64,000 bases of DNA, taken from the NCBI RefSeq assembly GCF_900107015.1, contig NZ_FNOI01000006.1, forward strand, positions 124,001 to 188,000, given 5' to 3'. The notes below the pieces were generated by a model. That model had not been told where the DNA came from. It was given only the letters and a program-made list of their open reading frames with translations, and did not search any database. The stretch comes from Litoreibacter albidus (GTDB taxonomy: Bacteria; Pseudomonadota; Alphaproteobacteria; Rhodobacterales; Rhodobacteraceae). Positions 1 to 8,337 of the stretch are shown piece by piece. The position numbers and the translations under genes were made by a program. Numbering within the stretch: position 1 is the stretch's first letter; every line of letters begins with the position of its first letter.

Positions 1-186
1 CAGCCTGTCACGTTCCTGCAGCTGTTTTGGGCGGTTTTGCTGGGCGCGCTGGTGTTTGACGAGGGCTTTGACAGTTGGGTGATTTTCGGTGGGTTGATCA
101 TCTTGGCGTCGGTCAGCTTCATCACATGGCGCGAGGCCGTCTTGAAGCGCTCCACCACGCCGCCGGTGCCAGCGACGAAGGTTTAA
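1..186 (+). CDS. EamA/DMT-type transporter, C-terminal fragment
   Basis: The window opens inside a reading frame that ends with TAA at 184-186. The 61 visible residues hold a hydrophobic helix with an acidic step typical of the last helices of drug/metabolite transporters (LGALVFDE, then a WVIFGGLIILASVSFITW segment) and a short polar tail. This fits the C-terminal end of an EamA-domain inner-membrane exporter; the substrate cannot be told. Its stop codon overlaps the stop of the opposite-strand gene that follows, so the two genes converge with no spacer. Confidence 0.7.
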   Translation, partial: QPVTFLQLFWAVLLGALVFDEGFDSWVIFGGLIILASVSFITWREAVLKRSTTPPVPATKV

Positions 187-752
187 AACAGAAGTCTGAT
201 GACGACGTAAAACGCGGCGACGCTCGTGCCGCAGGCCAGAAGCATCAATACACCGTTGCGAAATAATAGTGCCAGCCCGATGCACAAGATCGCTGTCATT
301 GGCAACGTGGTGGCCCCCGGCACGACTTCTAAGGGGGGCACCAATATGCAAAGGGCGACGACCAACGTGGCGGCCAGTCGCCGCGCAGGGCCTGAGACCA
401 ATAGGTGCAACCGATGGCCCGATAATGTGCGGTCGAGCCACTCGGCCCACGGGCGCAAGTGCTTTAATGTTTTGGTGAGCTTGCCTTCAGGGATTTGGCG
501 CCGCGCGACGCGGTGTGGCAGCCACAGGTGCGGGTGGCCCATCACAATCTGCGCCGCGAACAGTGCGGTGATCGCAGCAATCGTAGAGGGTACGCCAGGA
601 ACAAATCCAGCGGGCGACATCTCCACAAGGGGTGGAATGATCAGCAGTGGGGCAGTTCCCCGATGCTCCAACATTTCGACGACGTCGCCGACATCGCGAT
701 CCCCGTCCACCTTCTGAAGCCCGTCGATAATATCCGTAACTGTATCAGGCAA
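183..752 (-). CDS. ExoD-family exopolysaccharide synthesis protein
   Basis: A 189-residue membrane protein resembling the ExoD family, first known from Rhizobium exopolysaccharide mutants; its biochemical role is unknown. The N-terminal part has the family-like pattern GTAPLLIIPPLVEMSP, followed by a hydrophobic stretch, a basic region and two or three C-terminal membrane segments (about residues 125-189). The start is a TTG at 752, supported by an AAGGAG ribosome-binding site 8 bases upstream; no ATG is available nearby. It converges on the preceding transporter with overlapping stop codons and is divergent from betI. Confidence 0.8.
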   Translation of the reverse strand: MPDTVTDIIDGLQKVDGDRDVGDVVEMLEHRGTAPLLIIPPLVEMSPAGFVPGVPSTIAAITALFAAQIVMGHPHLWLPHRVARRQIPEGKLTKTLKHLRPWAEWLDRTLSGHRLHLLVSGPARRLAATLVVALCILVPPLEVVPGATTLPMTAILCIGLALLFRNGVLMLLACGTSVAAFYVVIRLLF

Positions 753-813
753 ATGTACCGCTCCTTGAGGGGCTAACGCTTCGTCTTCAACTCTGTTCCA
801 CTGGCTTGCGATA

Positions 814-841
814 TTTTTATTGATTGACGAGTCAATAAAAA
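814..841. promoter_or_regulatory. Probable BetI operator
   Basis: A perfect 10-base inverted repeat, TTTTTATTGA at 814-823 and TCAATAAAAA at 832-841, encloses an inner 14-base palindrome ATTGACGAGTCAAT at 823-836. The inner pattern resembles the BetI box known from the E. coli betT-betI region (a TTGATTG-type half-site facing TCAAT). It lies 18 bases upstream of the betI start, where repressor binding would block transcription of the whole bet operon when choline is absent. The operator role is inferred from similarity and position. Confidence 0.7.
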
Positions 842-858
842 AGCCGCAAGCCTACGCC

Positions 859-1428
859 ATGCCCAAACTCGGAATGGAACCCATCCGCCGCAAGGCCCTC
901 GTCACCGCCGCCATCGCTGAAATAGGCGCGGCGGGATCGCTTGATGTCACCGTCAGCGCCATCTCTAAACGTGCGGGCATGTCGTCGGCGTTGGCGCACC
1001 ACTACTTTGGCAACAAAGACCAGATTTTCCTCGCCGCCATGCGCCACATCTTGGCGGGGTTCGCCGTCGAAGTGCATAGCCGCCTGAGTGTCGCCACAAC
1101 AGCGCGAGACCGCCTGAGCGCGCTGGTTGAGGCAAGTTTTGCGCGGTCTTGTTTTGATCCGGAAGTTATCTCCGCTTGGTTAAACTTCTACGTTAAAGCG
1201 CACAGCAGCGCTGATGCGATGCGGCTGTTGCGGGTCTATCAACGCCGTTTGCGCTCTAACCTGATTTGCGCGCTGCGCCCGTTATCTCAGCACCCCGAAG
1301 CGTTGGCGGACGGGATCGCAGCGATGATTGACGGGCTCTATATCCGCGCAGCCCTTGGTGCGCCGATCTCGCAAGATCCCGTTGCCACCATTCTGGCCTT
1401 CACAGCGCCGCACCTAAAGGACACATGA
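859..1428 (+). CDS. betI: BetI, TetR-family choline-responsive repressor
   Basis: A 189-residue TetR-family regulator. I chose the ATG at 859 because the protein then begins MPKLGMEPIRRKAL, matching the conserved BetI start; the longer frame from 820 would run through the operator palindrome. The helix-turn-helix lies at about residues 28-50 (VTVSAISKRAGMSSALAHHYF) and the rest is the ligand-binding domain. BetI represses the glycine betaine synthesis genes and is released by choline. No strong ribosome-binding site precedes the ATG. It is first in betI-betC-betB-betA and overlaps betC by four bases (ATGA), which suggests coupled translation. Confidence 0.93.
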   Translation: MPKLGMEPIRRKALVTAAIAEIGAAGSLDVTVSAISKRAGMSSALAHHYFGNKDQIFLAAMRHILAGFAVEVHSRLSVATTARDRLSALVEASFARSCFDPEVISAWLNFYVKAHSSADAMRLLRVYQRRLRSNLICALRPLSQHPEALADGIAAMIDGLYIRAALGAPISQDPVATILAFTAPHLKDT

Positions 1429-2936
1429 TGACCCAGCCCAACTTCCTGATCTTCATGGTTGACCAGCTCAACGGCACATTTTTTCCTGACGGCCCTGCTG
1501 AATGGTTGCACGCGCCGAACCTGAAAATGCTGGCGGCAAAGTCCACACGCTTCCAAAACGCCTACACCGCGTCGCCGCTATGCGCGCCGGGGCGGGCCAG
1601 CTTTATGACGGGCCAATTGCCGTCGCGCACGGGGGTCTATGACAACGCGGCAGAATTCGCGTCCTCCATCCCGACCTTCGCGCATCACCTGCGCCGCGCA
1701 GGGTACCAGACGTGCCTGTCGGGCAAGATGCACTTCGTCGGCCCTGACCAGCTGCACGGGTTTGAGGAGCGCCTGACCACCGACATCTATCCCGCCGATT
1801 TTGGTTGGACGCCGGACTACCGCAAACCGGGGGAGCGGATCGAATGGTGGTATCACAACATGGGCTCGGTGACGGGCGCGGGTGTCGCCGAAATCTCCAA
1901 CCAGATGGAATACGACGACGAGGTTGCTTACCACGCGACACGCAAGATTTACGATCTGGCGCGTGGGAACGACGAACGCCCGTGGTGTGTGATGGCCAGC
2001 TTCACACACCCGCATGATCCCTATGTGGCGCGCAAGAAATACTGGGATCTTTATGAGGACTGCGCGCATTTGATGCCCGAGGTTGGCCCGATCCCATATG
2101 AGGAACAGGACGCACATTCCAAGCGCATCCTTGATGCGAATGACCGCGATAACTTCAACATTACCGAAGACCACATCCGTCGTGCCCGACGCGCATATTT
2201 TGCCAATATTTCCTATCTGGACGACAAAATCGGTGAGGTGATGGAGGCATTGGAAGCCACCCGTCAGGACGCCACAATCCTCTTCGTGTCCGATCACGGC
2301 GATATGCTGGGGGAGCGGGGCTTGTGGTTCAAGATGAGCTTCTTCGAGGGCGCGTCACGGGTACCATTCATGGTGTCTTCGCCTGACATGGCAGCGGGGC
2401 TTGTGACGGACCCCGTGTCAAACATCGACTTTTGCCCAACCCTGTGTGACCTTGCGGGGGTGGATATGTCGGAAGTCATGCCGTGGACGGACGGCCAGTC
2501 GCTGGCGCCACTGGGCAAAGGGGCGCGCCGCGACGCGCCTGTTGCCATGGAATACGCGGCGGAGGCCAGCTATGCGCCGCTTGTGTCGCTGCGGTACGGG
2601 CGGTGGAAATTCAACCGCTGTGCGCTGGACCCCGATCAACTTTTCGATCTGGAGGCCGATCCGTTCGAGCTGTCCAACCTCGCCGCAGAGCCAGCGCACG
2701 CAGGTACACTCGCATCGCTGCAAGCCAAAGCCGACGCCCGCTGGGACCTTGACGCCTATGACGCGGCCGTGCGTCACTCTCAAGCGGGGCGTTGGGTCGT
2801 CTATGAGGCATTGCGCAAGGGTGGATACTACCCGTGGGACTACCAGCCTTTGCAAAAAGCGTCAGAGCGCTACATGCGCAATCACATGGACCTCAACACC
2901 CTCGAGGAAAGTCAACGCTTTCCGCGAGGCGAATAA
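1425..2936 (+). CDS. betC: BetC, choline-sulfatase
   Basis: A 503-residue type I sulfatase that hydrolyses choline-O-sulfate to choline and sulfate, feeding the osmoprotectant pathway. The active-site signature C-A-P-G-R starts at Cys53, the residue converted to formylglycine in this family. An N-terminal metal-binding FMVDQLN segment and a later FVSDHGDMLGERG metal site are present, and the C-terminal part has the PWDYQP pattern of choline-sulfatases. No signal peptide is seen, so the enzyme is expected in the cytoplasm. It starts at ATGATG, overlapping the betI stop. Choline-sulfatase inside the bet operon is typical of rhizobia and marine Rhodobacteraceae. Confidence 0.95.
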   Translation: MMTQPNFLIFMVDQLNGTFFPDGPAEWLHAPNLKMLAAKSTRFQNAYTASPLCAPGRASFMTGQLPSRTGVYDNAAEFASSIPTFAHHLRRAGYQTCLSGKMHFVGPDQLHGFEERLTTDIYPADFGWTPDYRKPGERIEWWYHNMGSVTGAGVAEISNQMEYDDEVAYHATRKIYDLARGNDERPWCVMASFTHPHDPYVARKKYWDLYEDCAHLMPEVGPIPYEEQDAHSKRILDANDRDNFNITEDHIRRARRAYFANISYLDDKIGEVMEALEATRQDATILFVSDHGDMLGERGLWFKMSFFEGASRVPFMVSSPDMAAGLVTDPVSNIDFCPTLCDLAGVDMSEVMPWTDGQSLAPLGKGARRDAPVAMEYAAEASYAPLVSLRYGRWKFNRCALDPDQLFDLEADPFELSNLAAEPAHAGTLASLQAKADARWDLDAYDAAVRHSQAGRWVVYEALRKGGYYPWDYQPLQKASERYMRNHMDLNTLEESQRFPRGE

Positions 2937-2975
2937 ACCGATTTTCAGAACATCCCTGCCGGAGCCATAAATCCT

Positions 2976-4430
2976 ATGCAAAACGCACAGCCAACTGCCA
3001 GCCACTTCATCAACGGCGCCTACGTCGAGGATACTGAGGGCGCACCGATAGAGTGCATTTACCCCGCCACAGGCGAGGTGATCGCAACGTTGCACGAAGC
3101 AACCCCCGCGATCGTGGACCAAGCCCTGAGCTCTGCCAAAGCAGGCCAGAAAATCTGGGCCGCGATGACCGGAACGGAGCGGGGCCGCATCCTGCGCCGC
3201 GCAGCTGACATCATGCGAGAGCGGAACCGCGAGCTGTCGGAGCTTGAGACGATGGACACGGGCAAGCCGTTGCAGGAAACGCTGGTCGCCGATGCGACCT
3301 CGGGGGCCGATGCGCTGGAGTACTTTGGTGGTCTGGCCGCGACTTTGACCGGCGAGCATATCCAATTGGGGCAGGACTGGGTCTATACTATCCGCCAACC
3401 TTTGGGGGTTTGCGTGGGAATTGGCGCGTGGAATTACCCTACGCAAATTGCCTGCTGGAAGGGGGCACCGGCGTTAGCTTGTGGCAACTCCATGGTGTTC
3501 AAGCCGTCCGAGACGACGCCGCTTTGCGCATTGAAGGTGGCAGAGATCCTGCACGAGGCGGGGCTCCCCGCAGGTGTCTACAACGTTGTTCAAGGGCGCG
3601 GCGCGGTGGGCGGCTCGCTCGTTATTGATCCGCGGGTCGCTAAGGTGTCGCTGACCGGCTCCGTGCCCACGGGGCGGAAAGTATATGCCGCCGCCGCAGA
3701 GCGGATGAAGCATGTGACAATGGAGTTGGGTGGCAAATCCCCCATGATCGTCTTTGAGGACGCCGACATCGATAATGCGGTGTCCGGCGCGATCCTCGGT
3801 AACTTCTATTCGTCGGGGCAGGTGTGTTCTAACGGCACGCGGGTGTTCGTCCAAAAGGACATCAAGAAGGCGTTCCTGAAGCGATTAAAAGAACGCCTTG
3901 AGGGCGCTATCATGGGCGACCCTATGGATGAGGCGACGAACTTTGGTCCTATGGTATCCGCCGACCAGATGAATCTGGTGCTGGGCTACATCAACAAGGG
4001 CACCGACGAAGGGGCCAAGCTTGTCGCAGGCGGCAAGCTCGCCGATAGGGCAGGGTTCTTTGTGGAGCCTACAGTCTTCAGCGACGTCACCGACGATATG
4101 ACCATCGCACGTGAAGAGATTTTCGGGCCGGTCATGGCAGTGTTCGACTTTGATACCGAAGAAGAAGTCATGGCCCGCGCGAATGACACCGAATTCGGTT
4201 TGGCAGCGGGGGTATTCACGAATGACCTGACCCGCGCGCACCGTGTTGCGGCCGGATTTGAGGCGGGGACGTGCTATATCAACACCTATAATCTTGCGCC
4301 GGTCGAAGCGCCGTTCGGTGGATCCAAAGCGTCGGGCGTTGGGCGGGAGAACTCTAAAGAGGCGATCAACCATTACTCAGAAGTGAAAACCGTCTACGTC
4401 GCCATGACACCTGTTGACGCTCAATTCTAA
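2976..4430 (+). CDS. betB: BetB, betaine aldehyde dehydrogenase
   Basis: A 484-residue NAD(P)-dependent aldehyde dehydrogenase that oxidises betaine aldehyde to glycine betaine, the second step from choline. Visible landmarks are the general base Glu250 in [10 protein letters not shown] and the catalytic Cys284 in [14 protein letters not shown], 34 residues apart as usual for the family, plus the cofactor-site sequence [13 protein letters not shown] and a C-terminal [11 protein letters not shown] motif. Its length is normal. The gene sits 39 bases after betC and is followed by two palindromes before betA. Confidence 0.95.
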   Translation: MQNAQPTASHFINGAYVEDTEGAPIECIYPATGEVIATLHEATPAIVDQALSSAKAGQKIWAAMTGTERGRILRRAADIMRERNRELSELETMDTGKPLQETLVADATSGADALEYFGGLAATLTGEHIQLGQDWVYTIRQPLGVCVGIGAWNYPTQIACWKGAPALACGNSMVFKPSETTPLCALKVAEILHEAGLPAGVYNVVQGRGAVGGSLVIDPRVAKVSLTGSVPTGRKVYAAAAERMKHVTMELGGKSPMIVFEDADIDNAVSGAILGNFYSSGQVCSNGTRVFVQKDIKKAFLKRLKERLEGAIMGDPMDEATNFGPMVSADQMNLVLGYINKGTDEGAKLVAGGKLADRAGFFVEPTVFSDVTDDMTIAREEIFGPVMAVFDFDTEEEVMARANDTEFGLAAGVFTNDLTRAHRVAAGFEAGTCYINTYNLAPVEAPFGGSKASGVGRENSKEAINHYSEVKTVYVAMTPVDAQF

Positions 4431-4438
4431 CAACGGCG

Positions 4439-4484
4439 CCAATTTCTCGGAGAGAAATTGGTTCCAAACTTTCTAGAAAGTTTG
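4439..4484. repeat. Two adjacent palindromes between betB and betA
   Basis: Two hairpin-forming palindromes fill the betB-betA gap. The first, at 4439-4461, has 10-base arms CCAATTTCTC and GAGAAATTGG around three bases. The second, at 4465-4484, is a perfect 20-base palindrome centred on TTCTAGAA. The only ribosome-binding-site-like sequence for betA, GAAAG at 4476-4480, forms one arm of the second palindrome. The pair could be an intergenic repeat element, an operator, or an mRNA structure limiting betA translation; the sequence alone cannot decide. Confidence 0.75.
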
Positions 4485-4488
4485 CCTC

Positions 4489-6156
4489 ATGACATCTAAC
4501 CAAGCTGACTACGTGATTGTTGGGGCCGGCTCTGCTGGCTGTGCTATGGCCTATCGCTTGGCCGAAGCCGGGAGGCGCGTCACGGTTATCGAACATGGCG
4601 GCACGGATTGGGGCCCTTTTATCCAAATGCCGGGCGCATTGAGCTATCCAATGAATATGTCGCGCTACGACTGGGGCTATAAATCCGAACCCGAACCGCA
4701 CCTGAACAACCGAGAACTGGTGACCCCGCGCGGGAAGGTCGTGGGCGGGTCCTCGTCGATCAACGGCATGGTTTACGTGCGCGGGCACGCTGGTGATTTT
4801 GACCATTGGGCGGAGCAAGGAGCGGACGGCTGGTCCTACGCGCATGTTCTGCCCTACTATAAGCGGATGGAGAGTTGGTCCGATGGTGGGCGTGGTGGCG
4901 ACCACGCCTGGCGGGGCAAGGACGGTCCGTTAAATGTGACACGCGGGCCGGGTAAAAACCCGTTGACCAAAGCCTTCATCAAGGCCGGACAACAAGCCGG
5001 TTACCAAGTGACCCCCGACTACAACGGGCAGCAGCAAGAAGGCGTAGGACCGTTCGATGCGACGATCAGGAACGGGCGTCGCTGGTCGGCGGCCAATGCC
5101 TATCTGCGCCCCGCGCTCAAGCGTGAGAACTGCACTCTCATACAAGCGCTGGCCCAGAAGGTTGTCATCAAGGACGGCCGCGCCGTAGGCGTGGAAGTTC
5201 TCCGCAACGGGAAAACCGAGGTGATCAACGCCGGCAAGGAGGTTATTCTGGCCGCGTCTTCGATCAATAGCCCCAAACTATTGATGCTATCGGGCATAGG
5301 CCCCGCGCAACACTTAAAGGATCACGGGATTGACGTTGTCGCCGACCGTCCGGGCGTGGGGCAGAACCTGCAAGACCATCTGGAGATCTATCTGCAAATG
5401 GCGGCGTCTAAACCCGTCAGCCTTTACCGCTACTGGAACATTCCGGGCAAAGGGTGGGTCGGGACGCAGTGGTTGCTGGCAAAGCTTGGCCTTGGTGCGT
5501 CGAACCAGTTCGAATCCGGCGGGTTTATCCGCTCCAAAGCGGGCGTGCGCTACCCTGACATCCAGTTCCACTTTCTGCCAATCGCTGTCCGCTATGACGG
5601 CAAGGCCGCGGCGGAAGGGCATGGCTATCAGGCGCATGTCGGCCCCATGCGCTCCAAGTCACGCGGGCAGGTCACGCTGCGCTCGGCTGATCCGGCGGAT
5701 GCGCCAAAGATCGAGTTCAACTACATGTCCCACCCCGACGATTGGGAAGAGTTTCGCACCTGCGTTCGCCTCACGCGGGAAATCTTCGGGCAGGAGGCAT
5801 TCGCGGAATATTCCCGCCATGAGATCCAGCCTGGCAAGGATGTGGAAACGGATGACCAGATTGACGCCTTTATCGCGGAGCATGCGGAAAGTGCCTATCA
5901 CCCTTGCGGAACGGCGCGCATGGGGCGCGCCAATGACGCGATGGCTGTTGTTGACCCCGCGTGCCGCGTGATCGGCGTCGAAGGTTTGCGGTTGGCAGAT
6001 AGCTCCATTTTTCCGCGGATCACCAACGGCAACCTGAACGCGCCCTCTATCATGGTGGGGGAGAAGGCGGCGGATCATATATTGGGCCGCACGCCGTTGC
6101 CGGCGGACAATTCGGAGCCTTGGATACATCCGAACTGGCGCACGTCGCAGCGTTAG
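4489..6156 (+). CDS. betA: BetA, choline dehydrogenase
   Basis: A 555-residue GMC-family FAD flavoprotein that oxidises choline to betaine aldehyde at the membrane, passing electrons to the respiratory chain. The FAD-binding GAGSAG motif is at residues 12-17, the first GMC signature surrounds [14 protein letters not shown], and the catalytic His471 lies in [10 protein letters not shown], with the paired NGNLNAPS motif about 45 residues on. The start ATG at 4489 follows directly after a palindrome that includes the likely ribosome-binding site. It ends only 11 bases before the stop of the convergent AraC-type gene. Confidence 0.95.
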   Translation: MTSNQADYVIVGAGSAGCAMAYRLAEAGRRVTVIEHGGTDWGPFIQMPGALSYPMNMSRYDWGYKSEPEPHLNNRELVTPRGKVVGGSSSINGMVYVRGHAGDFDHWAEQGADGWSYAHVLPYYKRMESWSDGGRGGDHAWRGKDGPLNVTRGPGKNPLTKAFIKAGQQAGYQVTPDYNGQQQEGVGPFDATIRNGRRWSAANAYLRPALKRENCTLIQALAQKVVIKDGRAVGVEVLRNGKTEVINAGKEVILAASSINSPKLLMLSGIGPAQHLKDHGIDVVADRPGVGQNLQDHLEIYLQMAASKPVSLYRYWNIPGKGWVGTQWLLAKLGLGASNQFESGGFIRSKAGVRYPDIQFHFLPIAVRYDGKAAAEGHGYQAHVGPMRSKSRGQVTLRSADPADAPKIEFNYMSHPDDWEEFRTCVRLTREIFGQEAFAEYSRHEIQPGKDVETDDQIDAFIAEHAESAYHPCGTARMGRANDAMAVVDPACRVIGVEGLRLADSSIFPRITNGNLNAPSIMVGEKAADHILGRTPLPADNSEPWIHPNWRTSQR

Positions 6157-6179
6157 CCACAGCCGTGCTACCGCTGTGG
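6157..6179. terminator. Hairpin at the betA/AraC-type convergent ends
   Basis: A 7-base inverted repeat, CCACAGC at 6157-6163 and GCTGTGG at 6173-6179, spans the junction where the bet operon and the leftward regulator meet. There is no T-run on either side, so intrinsic termination is only a possibility. Confidence 0.3.
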
Positions 6180-7037
6180 AAAACGCCGGTATGCACCGGG
6201 GGAGGCCCCTGTTTCTCGGCGAAACGCGCGGTTGAAGGCGTTTGCGTCTGCATAGCCGGACTGAAACGCGACTTCGATCAAGGGCAGGCGGGTTCGCTCC
6301 AGCATTCTGCACGCGCGGCTGATGCGGCAGCGCCGCACATAACTGATCGGGCTGAGTCCGGTTGCGGTTTTGAAATGCGCGGCAAAAGCGGTTCGCGATT
6401 GTCCGTAAACGCGCGCGAGGCTCTTCACAGTCCAAGGGGAATCTGGTTTGGCGTGAATAATGTCGATTACGCCTTTAAGGCGCGCGGGGGGAGCGAAAGC
6501 TTGAAGCGCCGCACCTTGGCCTGCCGTCCGGCTAAACCAGTTCTGAACAGTATGAAGGCATAGGATTTCGGTAAGTCGGTTCAGCATGGAAAGCTGGGGC
6601 TGTGACTGTTCACCGATCTCCGCCCGCAGCATCTCGACGATCAGGCCCAGCTTATGTGTGCGGCAGTCGTTGCCATTGCGCTCCACAATGACATCAGGAA
6701 GTCGGGACAGCAAGATTGCTGGGGTATCGGCCGAAAATCTGAACTGCCCATGCAGAATATTTGCTTGGGGGGCGCCGTCGTCGGCGTAGCAATACGCCCG
6801 CCCGTCGGGCAATAATGCGATGTCGCCGGCGCACAGATGTAGATCCTTTCGGCTCCCGCCGATACGAAGCAATGTGTCTCCTGACAGAACCAGCACAAAG
6901 CTGGCGCGCTGGGGCGTCGCACTCACGTGGACCTTCCAAGGCGCGTGTAGGGCGTCGCGTGAACAGGATGCACCGCGCACCCGCATCTTATCCAAATGTA
7001 TTTGAATATCTCCACCCATACCCCTTGATCGGCGCAA
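6168..7037 (-). CDS. AraC-family transcriptional regulator with cupin-like sensor domain
   Basis: A 289-residue regulator. The N-terminal half looks like the cupin-type sensing domain of AraC regulators (strand-rich, with GDIALLPDGRAY), and residues about 200-285 form the double helix-turn-helix DNA-binding domain, with conserved features RACRMLERTRLPLIEVAFQSGYADANAFNRAFRRETG and the family-typical closing pattern SPGAYRR. The N-terminal start is uncertain; a methionine at residue 7 is an alternative. It converges on betA and diverges from a small secreted protein gene at 7320, which is a more likely target than the bet genes. The inducer is unknown. Confidence 0.88.
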   Translation of the reverse strand: MRRSRGMGGDIQIHLDKMRVRGASCSRDALHAPWKVHVSATPQRASFVLVLSGDTLLRIGGSRKDLHLCAGDIALLPDGRAYCYADDGAPQANILHGQFRFSADTPAILLSRLPDVIVERNGNDCRTHKLGLIVEMLRAEIGEQSQPQLSMLNRLTEILCLHTVQNWFSRTAGQGAALQAFAPPARLKGVIDIIHAKPDSPWTVKSLARVYGQSRTAFAAHFKTATGLSPISYVRRCRISRACRMLERTRLPLIEVAFQSGYADANAFNRAFRRETGASPGAYRRFPQR

Positions 7038-7319
7038 ATATCATCACGCGCCATACACGTCGCTGCGAGGGAAAACACGTTGGCGAGAGGACATATGCGC
7101 GCCAAAACACATGCACGTGACACCCAACACATTTCCGCGACGCCGGTGCGTGGATTGGACGTGCTGCAAGCAAAACGGGACGTGCGGCACTATCCAGACA
7201 AAGCCTGACGGATAGGGTTGTGGGGCAGGATTTGGGCGTTCGCTTCCGAGCTGACGCTTGGATACGGACCCGCCCTGATCTGCTTTGGGCCAAATTTTAA
7301 TACATCGGAGATAATGACC
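7038..7319. promoter_or_regulatory. Divergent promoter region, AraC-type gene and small secreted protein
   Basis: These 282 bases separate two divergent genes and hold no credible reading frame. An AT-rich part around 7285-7305 precedes a ribosome-binding site (GGAG at 7307-7310) for the gene at 7320. I could not identify convincing sigma-factor boxes or an AraC operator. Confidence 0.45.
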
Positions 7320-7640
7320 ATGAAACTTATTCTTGCAACCACAGCTGCCACGTTGGCCTTTTCGGCCCCGTCGTTTGCCGAGACATCCGCTGCTGAGTTA
7401 TTTGCCATGAGCAACGCTTCTGCAGCCGAGACAATCATCCGCGAAACCTCCATGGGGGATGTGACATCCGCCCGCGTACGCCTAGCACTTGGTAATATGA
7501 GCGCGGCGGAACGCGAGACGTTCTTTGAGGCCGACACCGTGTCGCGTCAGCGTATCCTGAAAGAGGCCAAACTTTTCGGCGATGGCAACAGCGCGGCTGA
7601 AATGGCCTCCGAAGTGATGAAAATCTCTGACGAAAACTGA
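7320..7640 (+). CDS. Small secreted protein of unknown function
   Basis: A 106-residue protein with a clear Sec signal peptide (MKLILATTAATLAFSAPSFA, cleavage expected after Ala20) and a mature part rich in Ala, Glu and Ser, including two similar SAAE-type segments (AETSAAELFAMSNASAAE). There is no cysteine and no recognisable domain. I preferred the ATG at 7320 because GGAG lies 9 bases upstream; the ATG at 7314 would be too close. It is followed after 74 bases by a Tat-exported MsrB-like gene on the same strand, so both may serve periplasmic protein quality, but that is inference from position. Confidence 0.65.
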   Translation: MKLILATTAATLAFSAPSFAETSAAELFAMSNASAAETIIRETSMGDVTSARVRLALGNMSAAERETFFEADTVSRQRILKEAKLFGDGNSAAEMASEVMKISDEN

Positions 7641-7714
7641 TCTGCGCCGGGCGGGGCCTCGCCCATGGAAGCCCCGTTCGACATTTTTTGTCCCAGTAAT
7701 GAAAGAGTTGCTCT

Positions 7715-8251
7715 ATGACCCGCAATCCATCTTCCAGCCTTAGCCGCCGCGCTTTTTTTGCAAGTTCAGGGGCGGCGGCATTGACGGTAGCGAGCGGTCC
7801 CGTTTACGCAAGTGTCGCGGCGGGCAGCGCGTCTGACTATACATATGAGGTGGTCAAATCCGTTGACGACTGGTTGGCCCAACTCGGGGAGCAAAGCTAC
7901 GCTATCATGCGCGAGGGGTTTACCGAGGCCCCTAAATCCAGTCCTTTGTGGGAGGAGACCCGCGCAGGAACTTATCATTGCAAGGGATGCGATCTCTACA
8001 ACTTTGATGCGCGCCTTAAGGTGGTGTTGGAGAAGGGCTGGGTGTTTTTTGATCACGCGCAACCCGATGCGGTGTTAACCGCGATCGATGGTGCGGTTCC
8101 GGAATATGGTGCCATGTCTGAAGACACAGCATTAACAGAGGTACATTGCCGCCGATGCGGCGGCCATCTGGGGCACTTGTTGATCGTCGCGGGCGGTATG
8201 AAACACTGCATTAACGGTGCATCATTGGAGTTCAAACCGGCCTCCGCATAA
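7715..8251 (+). CDS. Tat-exported, divergent methionine-R-sulfoxide reductase (MsrB-like)
   Basis: A 178-residue protein with a twin-arginine signal (SRRAFF, Arg11-Arg12, followed by a hydrophobic stretch), so it should be exported folded to the periplasm. The body has the MsrB zinc ligands as two CxxC pairs (Cys89/Cys92 and Cys145/Cys148) and the catalytic cysteine Cys165 in HCINGASLEF. The usual GWPSF substrate loop reads GWVFF here, so Trp is kept but Pro-Ser is lost; substrate handling may differ from classical MsrB. The expected role is repair of oxidised methionine in exported proteins. Confidence 0.8.
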   Translation: MTRNPSSSLSRRAFFASSGAAALTVASGPVYASVAAGSASDYTYEVVKSVDDWLAQLGEQSYAIMREGFTEAPKSSPLWEETRAGTYHCKGCDLYNFDARLKVVLEKGWVFFDHAQPDAVLTAIDGAVPEYGAMSEDTALTEVHCRRCGGHLGHLLIVAGGMKHCINGASLEFKPASA

Positions 8252-8337
8252 CCTCCCGTAAGGGCGGCTAGAAAAGCCGTGGAACGAAATAAGAACACCT
8301 CTTTCCCTATCTGGTCGTTCGCGTTATCTTGATATCC

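Noticed and set aside
820-858. Thirteen extra codons at the start of betI
   Set aside because: They overlap the BetI operator palindrome, and the protein aligned from 859 begins with the conserved MPKLGM.
7276-7305. TGATCT...TAATAC as a RpoE-type promoter for the small secreted protein
   Set aside because: The -10 does not match well and spacing is uncertain; insufficient evidence.
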